From JBJEFI01 sp051873875 (GTDB lineage Bacteria; Bacillota; Bacilli; Bacillales; Bacillaceae_G): 64,000 bases of DNA. Shown here piece by piece: positions 16,987-25,040 of the stretch (within the stretch, counting starts at the first letter, position 1; each line of letters starts with the position of its first letter). Location of the stretch: the NCBI GenBank assembly GCA_051873875.1, contig JBJEFI010000152.1, positions 18,313 to 82,312 of the forward strand, read 5' to 3'. The position numbers and the translations under genes are program-made. Under the pieces are notes generated by a model. That model saw nothing but the letters and a program-made list of their open reading frames with translations, did no database searches and had not been told where the DNA came from.

Positions 16987-18261
16987 ATGAAAAAAGTATG
17001 TGTAGTTGGGCTTGGTTATATTGGTTTGCCGACTGCGCTTTTGTTTGCTAATCATGGGATGATTGTACATGGATATGATATTAATGAAAGATTGGTAAAA
17101 GAATTGAATGCAGGAAGATGTTCCATCGGAGAAGAAGGGATAAAGGAGTTATTAAAACAAGGATTTCAGAATGGGACGCTTACGATAGGAACTACCTTAC
17201 AGGAAGCGGACGCCTTTATTATTGCCGTGCCGTCCCCTATTTTAAGTAATAAAGAAGCAGATTTACGAGCAGTAAAACAGGCAACAGCTAGCATTCTTCC
17301 CCATATAAAAAAAGGAAATCTAGTTGTCTTAGAATCTACGGTTCCGCCTAAAACAGTTGAGAAGGTCGTTCTTCCAATTTTACAAATGAGTGGTTTAAAG
17401 GTTGGAGAGGATATATTTATTTCTCATTTTCCGGAAAGAGCGATTCCGGGACAATTAATTTATGAATTACAGCACAACGATCGTATCGTTGGAGGAATTA
17501 ATGAAATTTCTGCTAATATGACGATGGAATTATATAAAGCCTTTGTAAAAGGTACTTTCTATTTAACAGATGTGACGACAGCTGAGCTAGTGAAAGTGGT
17601 AGAAAATACGTATCGAGATATTAATATTGCCTTTGCTAATGAGCTAGCATTAATATGTGAAAAAATTGGGGTAAATGTATGGGAAGTGATCTCTTTAGCA
17701 AATCATCATCCGCGAGTAAATGTTCATCATCCTGGTCCGGGAGTAGGAGGGCATTGTATCGCAGTAGACCCTTGGTTTTTAGTTGAGATGGTTCAGTCAG
17801 AAGCAAAGTTAATTGCCATGGCAAGAAGAAGAAATGATGAGATGCCTTATTATATCGTGAAAAAAATAAGACAGGTGTTTGCCAAACAAGATATTCAACT
17901 TGGAAGAGTTGCATTACTAGGGCTAGCCTTTAAAGGGAATGTAGATGATTGTCGGGAAAGTCCTGCTTTTACCATTATTGAATTGTTAAAGCAACATCGT
18001 CTTTCTTATACGGTCTATGATCCATATGTGGAACAGCAAATGGTTCCTTTTCAATGCAAGACAGTTCAAGAGGCAGTAAATGGGGCTGATATCATCGTTG
18101 CATTAACGGATCATGATCAATTTTATAATTTAAATATGAATAGCTACCCTGTTCGGCACAAAATAGTATTGGATACGAGAAATTGTTTAAATCATGATAA
18201 ATGGCGACAAGAAGGTTTTGAAGTTCACCTATTAGGAGATGCTAAATGTAAAAACGAATAG
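16987..18261 (+). CDS. wecC: UDP-N-acetyl-D-mannosamine dehydrogenase-type enzyme (WecC-like)
   Basis: This 424-aa nucleotide-sugar dehydrogenase has an N-terminal NAD-binding fold (VVGLGYIGLPTALLFA). Its catalytic segment HHPGPGVGGHCIAVDPWFL carries the active-site cysteine, and a C-terminal UDP-binding domain includes LAFKGNVDDCRESPA. The HPRVN...GPGVGGHCIAVDP wording is that of WecC, which oxidises UDP-ManNAc to UDP-ManNAcA, rather than UDP-glucose dehydrogenases. The ATG at 16987 follows AAGGGGTGG. It is paired with the next gene, a WecG/TagA-family transferase, suggesting incorporation of a ManNAc or ManNAcA residue into a surface polymer. Confidence 0.85.
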   Translation: MKKVCVVGLGYIGLPTALLFANHGMIVHGYDINERLVKELNAGRCSIGEEGIKELLKQGFQNGTLTIGTTLQEADAFIIAVPSPILSNKEADLRAVKQATASILPHIKKGNLVVLESTVPPKTVEKVVLPILQMSGLKVGEDIFISHFPERAIPGQLIYELQHNDRIVGGINEISANMTMELYKAFVKGTFYLTDVTTAELVKVVENTYRDINIAFANELALICEKIGVNVWEVISLANHHPRVNVHHPGPGVGGHCIAVDPWFLVEMVQSEAKLIAMARRRNDEMPYYIVKKIRQVFAKQDIQLGRVALLGLAFKGNVDDCRESPAFTIIELLKQHRLSYTVYDPYVEQQMVPFQCKTVQEAVNGADIIVALTDHDQFYNLNMNSYPVRHKIVLDTRNCLNHDKWRQEGFEVHLLGDAKCKNE

Positions 18262-18271
18262 GTGAATGGAA

Positions 18272-18991
18272 ATGATTGAAAATATATTAGGTGTTTCAGT
18301 TTCTTTATTACATGATGAGGATTTGATTCAGCAATTGTTTCAACGTATACAAGAGAAACAAAAAGCATTTGTTGTGGCTATTAACCCTGAAAAAATTATG
18401 AAGGCTCGTAAAGATGAAGAACTGAAAACGCTGTTAAATAAAGCAACATACCCCATTCCAGATGGGATTGGGGTTATTTTGGCTTCCAAATTAAAAAGAG
18501 GACAAATAAAACAGCGAATTACTGGGATTGATATGATGGTAAAAATATGTGCTTATGCAGAGATGGTAGGAAAGCGTGTTTTTTTATATGGAGGAAGGCC
18601 AGGTATTGCTCAAATTGCTGCTGAAAAACTAGTACAACAATTTCCTAATCTACAAATTGCAGGAACACATCATGGATTTGAACAAAATAATCAAATTCTT
18701 ATTCGAAAAATAAATGATAGTAATGCGGACATTGTATTTGTTGCATTAGGAAGTCCGAGGCAGGAGAAGTGGATAGTAGCTAATATGGATCAGTTAAATT
18801 CTTATGTATTTCAAGGTGTTGGTGGTTCTTATGATGTGTTAGCTGGAACGATTAATCGAGCACCTTTACTTTTTCAGCAAGTAGGACTTGAATGGTTATA
18901 TCGATTAGCAAAGGAACCGTGGCGAGTCAAAAGACAACTTTCTTTGGTTTCTTTTTTATTTCTTGCTCTTTTAGATAAACGGATGGTGTAA
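18272..18991 (+). CDS. WecG/TagA/CpsF-family glycosyltransferase
   Basis: This 239-aa GT26 family enzyme transfers an N-acetylmannosamine-type sugar onto a lipid-linked GlcNAc. Key stretches are VVAINPEKIMKA, the PIPDGIGVI segment with the conserved aspartate, RITGIDMM and FVALGSPRQEKWI. The C-terminal hydrophobic tail may bind the membrane. B. subtilis TagA makes the teichoic acid linkage unit, and E. coli WecG adds ManNAcA. Linkage to a WecC-like gene leaves both possible. The ATG at 18272 is seven bases after TAGGTG; the upstream ATG at 18266 is too close to it. Confidence 0.9.
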   Translation: MIENILGVSVSLLHDEDLIQQLFQRIQEKQKAFVVAINPEKIMKARKDEELKTLLNKATYPIPDGIGVILASKLKRGQIKQRITGIDMMVKICAYAEMVGKRVFLYGGRPGIAQIAAEKLVQQFPNLQIAGTHHGFEQNNQILIRKINDSNADIVFVALGSPRQEKWIVANMDQLNSYVFQGVGGSYDVLAGTINRAPLLFQQVGLEWLYRLAKEPWRVKRQLSLVSFLFLALLDKRMV

Positions 18992-19080
18992 AAAAGAAGT
19001 ATTTTAAAATTTATTATTGCTTTTTTTTTCGTCAATAGATACCTTTAATAAAAGAGCGAAAAAAGAATGAGGCGGTAAAT

Positions 19081-20088
19081 GTGACGGATAAACAAGAAAA
19101 AAGAGTTTTACAATTTCCTAATTTAAAAAAAAGATTACTTGAACGTGGATACGAAGCTTTAAATCATAAACAGTTTGAAGTTGCTTATGAATGTTTTTCA
19201 CAAATGCGTGAATATGGCTATGAGTCTAATGAGAGTGAACTAGCCGTAGTTATTTGTTTAGTAGAGCTAAATGAATTAAAAGAGGCGAAGGAACGCTGTG
19301 AAGCCTTGCTTTTTGAGGCAAAGCCAATTGTAACAGATGCGATTGAGATTTATTTATCAATCCTTGTTCAATTACATGATTACAAAGAAATAGCAGATAC
19401 GTTGCAATGGCTAAAGGAGCAACGTAATATCGATCAAACTCACTTAGAGAAGCTAATGTCATTAATGGACTTCGCTAAAAAACAGCAAAAATTTGAAGAA
19501 GAGAAACAAGAAGATAGCTCACAAGAAAAGGAGCTAGAAGCAGTCTTACTTCATTCCTCGTCTGTTGCCCAACAGCTTGGCATGATACACGGATTAAAGA
19601 ATAGTAACATTCGAATGTATCTTCCTATTTTAAAGGATTATTTAAAGAAGGAAGATGCTCATCCAATCGTAAAGACGACGATTTTACTATTACTAATGGA
19701 ACAAGGAGTAAATGAGGAAATAGAGGTACAAAAGTTTGGTCAAGCAATCATGATTAATCCAGTAACGTTAAAACCTTCTACAGAAGAACCGTTTACTTGG
19801 GAAGTATTGGACTTATTGGAAAAAGAAATTGAGAGTGAAAATCCAACAATGTATGGACTTTTGAAAGAATATTATATTCAATATCTATATACAATATTTC
19901 CACTTACATACGCGTATTCAAAAGAGGAATATGCAGCGGCTCTCTATTACTTTGGTAGTGAATTACAAGGATTGCAAGTTTCTAAAGCATCTATTTGTGA
20001 GCAATTTGGTCTAGTAGATGACAAAAATTTAATTATATTACATAATCATTTCATAGACCTTGAGAAATATAATCAATTTGATGTATAA
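19081..20088 (+). CDS. ysoA: YsoA-like TPR-type protein upstream of tig
   Basis: This 335-aa soluble, mostly helical protein has repeats resembling tetratricopeptides in its first 130 residues (GYEALNHKQFEVAYECFSQM; LVELNELKEAKERCEALL), followed by an acidic linker (EEEKQEDSSQEKE). In B. subtilis ysoA, encoding a TPR protein of unknown role, lies directly upstream of tig, as here. The GTG start follows GAGGCGG. I infer identity from position and composition; no biochemical function is known to me. Confidence 0.8.
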   Translation: MTDKQEKRVLQFPNLKKRLLERGYEALNHKQFEVAYECFSQMREYGYESNESELAVVICLVELNELKEAKERCEALLFEAKPIVTDAIEIYLSILVQLHDYKEIADTLQWLKEQRNIDQTHLEKLMSLMDFAKKQQKFEEEKQEDSSQEKELEAVLLHSSSVAQQLGMIHGLKNSNIRMYLPILKDYLKKEDAHPIVKTTILLLLMEQGVNEEIEVQKFGQAIMINPVTLKPSTEEPFTWEVLDLLEKEIESENPTMYGLLKEYYIQYLYTIFPLTYAYSKEEYAAALYYFGSELQGLQVSKASICEQFGLVDDKNLIILHNHFIDLEKYNQFDV

Positions 20089-20212
20089 TAAAATGGTTGC
20101 ATAATAAAATAGAATCGTTTTAAATGATTTTATTCATAACTTATTTAGTTCGTTTTTACAACTAAATGAAATTTTACTTAATTATGATATGTCTATTTTG
20201 GAGGTAGTATAA

Positions 20213-21490
20213 ATGGCAGCGAAATGGGAAAAATTAGAAGGTAATGTTGGCGTATTAACAGTAGAAGTTGACGCTGAAGTAGTAAACAGCGGAATCGACG
20301 CAGCATTCAAAAAAGTAGTAAAAAAATTAAACGTACCTGGTTTCCGTAAAGGGAAATTACCACGTCCAATGTTCGAAAAAATGTATGGTGTAGAAGCATT
20401 ATACAATGATGCATTAGATATCATTTTACCAAAAGCATATTCAGATGCAATCGTTGAAACTGGTATCGAGCCTGTAGATCGTCCAGAAGTTGACGTAAAA
20501 GAAATGGAAAAAGGTCAAAAATTAGTATTCACTGCAAAAGTAACTGTTAAGCCAGAAGTAACTTTAGGTGACTACAAAGGTCTTGAAATTGAAAAGATGG
20601 ACCCAACAGTAACAGATGCAGACTTAGATGCTGAATTAGCAGCATTACAAGAAAAGCAAGCTGAATTAGTTGTAAAAGAAGATGGACAAGTTGAAAATGG
20701 TGATACAGTTGTAATCGACTTTGAAGGTTTCGTAGGCGAAGTTGCTTTCGAAGGTGGAAAAGGTGAAAACTATCCATTAGTAATCGGTTCTGGTTCTTTC
20801 ATCCCAGGATTTGAAGAGCAATTAGTTGGTGCTAAAGCTGGCGAAAACCGTGACGTAGTTGTTACATTCCCAGAAGAGTACCATGCAACTGATTTAGCTG
20901 GTAAAGAAGCAACTTTCAAAGTAACTGTTCACGAAGTAAAAGGAAAAGAACTTCCAACTTTAGATGACGAGTTTGCAAAAGATGTAAATGAAGAAGTAGA
21001 AACTTTAGATGAGTTAAAAGCTAAATTACGTGAAGAATTAACTACTCGTAAAGCAAACGAAGCAGAAGGTAAATTACGCGATGACGTAATCAACAAAGCT
21101 GTTGAAAATGCGACAGTAGACATTCCAGAAGTAATGGTAGAAGACGAAGTAAACCGTATGGTTAAAGAATTCGAAAACCGTTTATCTCAACAAGGTATGA
21201 ACCTAGAATTATACTTCCAATTCACTGGTCAAACAGAAGAAACATTACGTGGACAAATGAGCGCAGATGCTGCAGTTCGTGTAAAAACAAACTTAGTGCT
21301 TGAAGCAATTTTAAAAGCAGAAGGCATTGAAGTAACAGATGCAGACGTTGAAGCTGAATTCAATAAAATGTCTGAAATGTACAACATTCCAGTTGAACAA
21401 TTAAAAGGCATGATTCAAGATACAGAAGCATTAAAACATGACTTAGGTATGCAAAAAACAGTTGAATTATTAGTAGCAAACGTAAAATAA
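20213..21490 (+). CDS. tig: Trigger factor
   Basis: This 425-aa ribosome-bound chaperone and peptidyl-prolyl isomerase has the N-terminal ribosome-docking signature (VPGFRKGKLPR). A central FKBP domain (GDTVVIDFEGFVGEVAFEGGKG ... LVIGSGSFIPGFEEQLVGAK) is followed by a C-terminal helical cradle. GGAGGTAG precedes the ATG. Codon use is strongly optimised, as in a highly expressed gene. A terminator follows, and clpX is downstream as in other Bacillus. Confidence 0.98.
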   Translation: MAAKWEKLEGNVGVLTVEVDAEVVNSGIDAAFKKVVKKLNVPGFRKGKLPRPMFEKMYGVEALYNDALDIILPKAYSDAIVETGIEPVDRPEVDVKEMEKGQKLVFTAKVTVKPEVTLGDYKGLEIEKMDPTVTDADLDAELAALQEKQAELVVKEDGQVENGDTVVIDFEGFVGEVAFEGGKGENYPLVIGSGSFIPGFEEQLVGAKAGENRDVVVTFPEEYHATDLAGKEATFKVTVHEVKGKELPTLDDEFAKDVNEEVETLDELKAKLREELTTRKANEAEGKLRDDVINKAVENATVDIPEVMVEDEVNRMVKEFENRLSQQGMNLELYFQFTGQTEETLRGQMSADAAVRVKTNLVLEAILKAEGIEVTDADVEAEFNKMSEMYNIPVEQLKGMIQDTEALKHDLGMQKTVELLVANVK

Positions 21491-21529
21491 TTTTACGTTA
21501 ATTAACATAATTTAACGTTAATGTAGAGG

Positions 21530-21564
21530 GCAAGGCGCGGTTTTAAAATCGTGCCTTGTTTTTC
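21530..21564 (+). terminator. Terminator after tig
   Basis: The stem GCAAGGCGCG/CGTGCCTTGT is followed by T residues. Confidence 0.85.
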
Positions 21565-21741
21565 TAATAAAAATAAAGGATTTTTCATACATATCGCTAA
21601 TCTTTATAGATAATTGCTTTTTATAGAAAGAAAACATACATAATTCAATTTTTTTAATTATATCTTTTAATAAGTTATAATAAAGGCATACATATTTTAT
21701 GAAGAAAAAAACGATAGTGTTGTTGTAAGGGGTGAAAGAAA

Positions 21742-23007
21742 TTGTTTAAATTTAATGAAGAAAAAGGGCAATTAAAGTGTTCTTTTTGTGGGAAATCACA
21801 GACACAAGTACGTAAGTTAGTTGCTGGACCAGGTGTGTATATTTGTGATGAATGTATTGAATTATGCACAGAAATTGTTCAAGAGGAATTATCAAAAGAT
21901 GAAGAAGTGGAATTCCAAGACATTCCAAAACCGATGGAGATTCGTGAGATTTTAGACGAATATGTTATTGGTCAAGACCGTGCGAAAAAAGCGCTTGCAG
22001 TAGCGGTTTATAATCATTACAAACGCATTAACTCTAATAGTAAAATCGACGATGTAGAACTTTCAAAAAGTAATATTTGTTTAATCGGACCAACAGGTAG
22101 CGGGAAAACATTATTAGCACAAACATTGGCACGTATTCTGAACGTACCATTTGCAATCGCAGATGCAACTTCTTTAACGGAAGCTGGTTATGTCGGGGAA
22201 GATGTAGAAAATATTTTATTAAAGCTTATTCAATCAGCAGATTATGATATTGAAAAAGCAGAAAAAGGTATTATATACATAGACGAAATTGATAAAGTAG
22301 CTCGTAAATCAGAAAATCCATCTATTACGCGTGACGTTTCAGGGGAAGGGGTACAACAAGCCCTATTAAAAATTCTTGAAGGTACAGTAGCTAGCGTCCC
22401 TCCTCAAGGTGGCCGTAAGCATCCACATCAAGAATTCATTCAAATTGATACAACAAATATTTTATTTATTTGTGGTGGCGCATTTGATGGAATCGAACAA
22501 ATTATTAAACGTCGTTTAGGTAAGAAAGTAATTGGTTTCGGTTCTGAATTAGGAGCAAAAGATGATTTAGATCATAAAGAAATTTTAAACTATGCATTGC
22601 CAGAAGATTTATTACGTTTTGGTTTAATTCCAGAGTTTATTGGGCGTTTGCCAGTTATTGCAAACCTTCAACCATTAGATGAGGATGCATTAGTTGAAAT
22701 TTTAACGAAACCAAAAAATGCATTAGTGAAGCAGTATCAAAAGTTATTAGAACTTGATAATGTAGAACTTGCATTTGAGGATGAAGCACTTCGTGAAATT
22801 GCCAAAAAAGCAATCGAACGTAAAACTGGTGCTCGTGGTCTTCGTTCAATCATTGAAGGTATTATGACTGAAGTAATGTTTGAAATTCCATCTCGTGAAG
22901 ATGTAGAAAAATGCATTATTTCACCAGAAGTAGTAAAAGAAAATGCTATTCCAAAATTAATACTAGAAGATGGTTCTGTTGTTGATAACAATCGAACATC
23001 TGCATAA
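21742..23007 (+). CDS. clpX: ClpX, ATPase subunit of ClpXP protease
   Basis: This 421-aa AAA+ unfoldase feeds substrates to ClpP. It has an N-terminal zinc-binding domain with Cys13, Cys16, Cys35 and Cys38 (CSFCGKSQ ... YICDECIELC). Other motifs are Walker A GPTGSGKTLLAQTLA, Walker B IIYIDEIDKVA, the pore loop GYVGEDVE, and sensor/arginine regions including GLIPEFIGRLPV and RKTGARGLRSIIE. The start is a TTG preceded by AAGGGGTGA. It is monocistronic, with terminators on both sides. Confidence 0.98.
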   Translation: MFKFNEEKGQLKCSFCGKSQTQVRKLVAGPGVYICDECIELCTEIVQEELSKDEEVEFQDIPKPMEIREILDEYVIGQDRAKKALAVAVYNHYKRINSNSKIDDVELSKSNICLIGPTGSGKTLLAQTLARILNVPFAIADATSLTEAGYVGEDVENILLKLIQSADYDIEKAEKGIIYIDEIDKVARKSENPSITRDVSGEGVQQALLKILEGTVASVPPQGGRKHPHQEFIQIDTTNILFICGGAFDGIEQIIKRRLGKKVIGFGSELGAKDDLDHKEILNYALPEDLLRFGLIPEFIGRLPVIANLQPLDEDALVEILTKPKNALVKQYQKLLELDNVELAFEDEALREIAKKAIERKTGARGLRSIIEGIMTEVMFEIPSREDVEKCIISPEVVKENAIPKLILEDGSVVDNNRTSA

Positions 23008-23016
23008 AGTGAAAAG

Positions 23017-23047
23017 AAGAACTAGGAAAGCCTAGTTCTTTTTTTAT
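23017..23047 (+). terminator. Terminator after clpX
   Basis: The stem AGAACTAGG/CCTAGTTCT has a four-base loop and is followed by T residues. Confidence 0.85.
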
Positions 23048-23142
23048 TTCGTTTTCTTTGTCGTTCTTCATGATAGAGGTCGTCCTTTAGAGAAATGGTT
23101 GATTTTTTCTTTCTTTTTATTACAAATAAGCTGGATTGTTTA

Positions 23143-23166
23143 AGTATTTCCTTAAAAGGAAATACT
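23143..23166. repeat. Perfect 11-bp-arm palindrome upstream of lonB
   Basis: AGTATTTCCTT and AAGGAAATACT flank two A residues, giving a 24-base perfect inverted repeat 38 bases before the lonB start. It has no T tail, so it is not an ordinary terminator. An operator or a 5'-UTR hairpin is possible. Confidence 0.7.
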
Positions 23167-23203
23167 AGGAGATACAGTTTATATAGGTAATAGGAGGAAG
23201 GAA

Positions 23204-24889
23204 ATGAACTGGACAAATATATTACTTATTATTCAAATGGTATTTGGAGTTATTATTGGTCTTTATTTTTGGAATTTATTAAAAGCACAACGTACAACGA
23301 AAGTTTCTGTTGATCGAGAATCGTATAAAGAAATTGAGAAATTAAAAAAGCTACGTGCAATTTCCCTAACAGTTCCATTATCCGAACGAGTGAGACCAAC
23401 GACATTCGCAGATATTGTTGGACAAGAAGAGGGAATTAAAGCATTAAAGGCTGCATTATGTGGGCCAAATCCTCAGCATGTTATCATTTATGGGCCACCA
23501 GGAGTAGGAAAAACAGCAGCAGCGAGATTAGTATTAGAATATGCAAAACAGACGGGAAAATCACCATTTCGCCAAGAAGCCGTCTTTATTGAACTAGATG
23601 CAACGACAGCTAGATTCGATGAAAGAGGAATTGCAGATCCACTTATTGGTTCTGTTCATGACCCAATTTATCAAGGGGCAGGTGCGCTAGGACAGGCAGG
23701 TGTACCGCAGCCTAAAAAAGGAGCTGTAACAGATGCTCACGGAGGCGTATTGTTTATTGATGAAATCGGGGAACTGCACCCAATTCAAATAAATAAATTA
23801 TTAAAGGTATTAGAAGATCGGCGTGTGATGTTAGAAAGTGCTTATTATAGCGAAGAAAACGTCAATATTCCTTCTTATATTCATGATATTTTTAAAAATG
23901 GACTGCCTGCGGATTTTCGCTTAGTAGGAGCAACAACTCGTTCTCCAGAAGAAATTCCTCCAGCAATTCGTTCTCGTTGTATCGAAGTATTTTTTAGAGA
24001 ATTAGAAAGTGATGAAATTAAAGAAATCGCTCGTAGTGCTGCCGAAAAAGTGAACGTTCAAATTGATGAAGAATGTATGACATTGGTAAGTGAATATGCA
24101 AGAAATGGTCGTGAGGCACTAAATTTAATTCAAATTGTTGCAGGTCTTGCGATTACAGAAGAAAAAACGCATATTTCATTGAAAGATATGCAATGGATGA
24201 TTGAAGCAAGTCAACTTGTACCGAAATATATTAAACATATTCGACCTCATCCAGAAATCGGTGTCGTTAACGGTTTAGCTGTATATGGACCGAATATGGG
24301 GGCTTTATTAGAAATCGAAGTGTCTGCTATTAAAGCGGTTGAAAAGGGAACTATTACTGTAACAGGTATCGTAGAGGAAGAGAGTATCGGCGGTAATGGG
24401 AAATCAATTCGTCGTAAAAGCATGGCGAAAGGATCCCTTGAAAATGTAATTACAGTTTTAAAAGGGGAAGGATTATTAAAAAAAGAATATGATATTCATG
24501 TTAATTTCCCAGGGGGTATTCCGATTGATGGACCATCAGCAGGAATCACGATGGCAACAGGTATTTTTTCAGCTATTCGCAACCTTCCTATTGATAATAA
24601 GATTGCCATGACGGGAGAACTTGGTATCCATGGTGATGTAAAGCCAATTGGTGGGGTTTATGCGAAGATACTTGCTGCGAAAAAGGCAGGGGCAACAAGA
24701 GTGATTATTCCAGCTGATAATATGAAAAATATTTTGCGTGAAATTGAAGGGATTGAAATTATTCCTGTTACCCATATTCGTCAAGTGATTTATTATGCTT
24801 TTGAAGATAGTGTAAAAGAAGAGGAAACAATGCCAATTGGAGAGGTTGCTTTTGTACAATTAAATATGGATGATGTGCAATCCATCTAA
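23204..24889 (+). CDS. lonB: LonB, ATP-dependent sporulation protease
   Basis: This 561-aa membrane-anchored Lon-type protease has an N-terminal hydrophobic segment (LLIIQMVFGVIIGLYFWNLL) and an AAA+ domain with Walker A GPPGVGKTAAARL and Walker B VLFIDEIGEL. The C-terminal S16 protease domain has its catalytic Ser in DGPSAGITMATG and Lys in the PIGGVYAKILAAKKAG region. In B. subtilis LonB is made in the forespore under sigma-F and helps degrade substrates there. The ATG follows AGGAGGAAGG. The gene precedes lonA, the usual order. Confidence 0.96.
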   Translation: MNWTNILLIIQMVFGVIIGLYFWNLLKAQRTTKVSVDRESYKEIEKLKKLRAISLTVPLSERVRPTTFADIVGQEEGIKALKAALCGPNPQHVIIYGPPGVGKTAAARLVLEYAKQTGKSPFRQEAVFIELDATTARFDERGIADPLIGSVHDPIYQGAGALGQAGVPQPKKGAVTDAHGGVLFIDEIGELHPIQINKLLKVLEDRRVMLESAYYSEENVNIPSYIHDIFKNGLPADFRLVGATTRSPEEIPPAIRSRCIEVFFRELESDEIKEIARSAAEKVNVQIDEECMTLVSEYARNGREALNLIQIVAGLAITEEKTHISLKDMQWMIEASQLVPKYIKHIRPHPEIGVVNGLAVYGPNMGALLEIEVSAIKAVEKGTITVTGIVEEESIGGNGKSIRRKSMAKGSLENVITVLKGEGLLKKEYDIHVNFPGGIPIDGPSAGITMATGIFSAIRNLPIDNKIAMTGELGIHGDVKPIGGVYAKILAAKKAGATRVIIPADNMKNILREIEGIEIIPVTHIRQVIYYAFEDSVKEEETMPIGEVAFVQLNMDDVQSI

Positions 24890-24928
24890 ATACCTCTTTC
24901 AAAATAAACGAAAAAATGATAGTATTTT

Positions 24929-24960
24929 AAAAAGCTGGGTCCATTATTGGCCGGCTTTTT
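24929..24960 (+). terminator. Terminator after lonB
   Basis: The stem AAAAAGCTGG/CCGGCTTTTT, with one G-U pair, ends in T residues. Confidence 0.8.
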
Positions 24961-25040
24961 GTTTGTTCCAATATGATTGCATAATTGAAAGGTTGTAATA
25001 TACAATAAGTGAATAGAGATAAAAAGGTGAGGTGTTGGCA

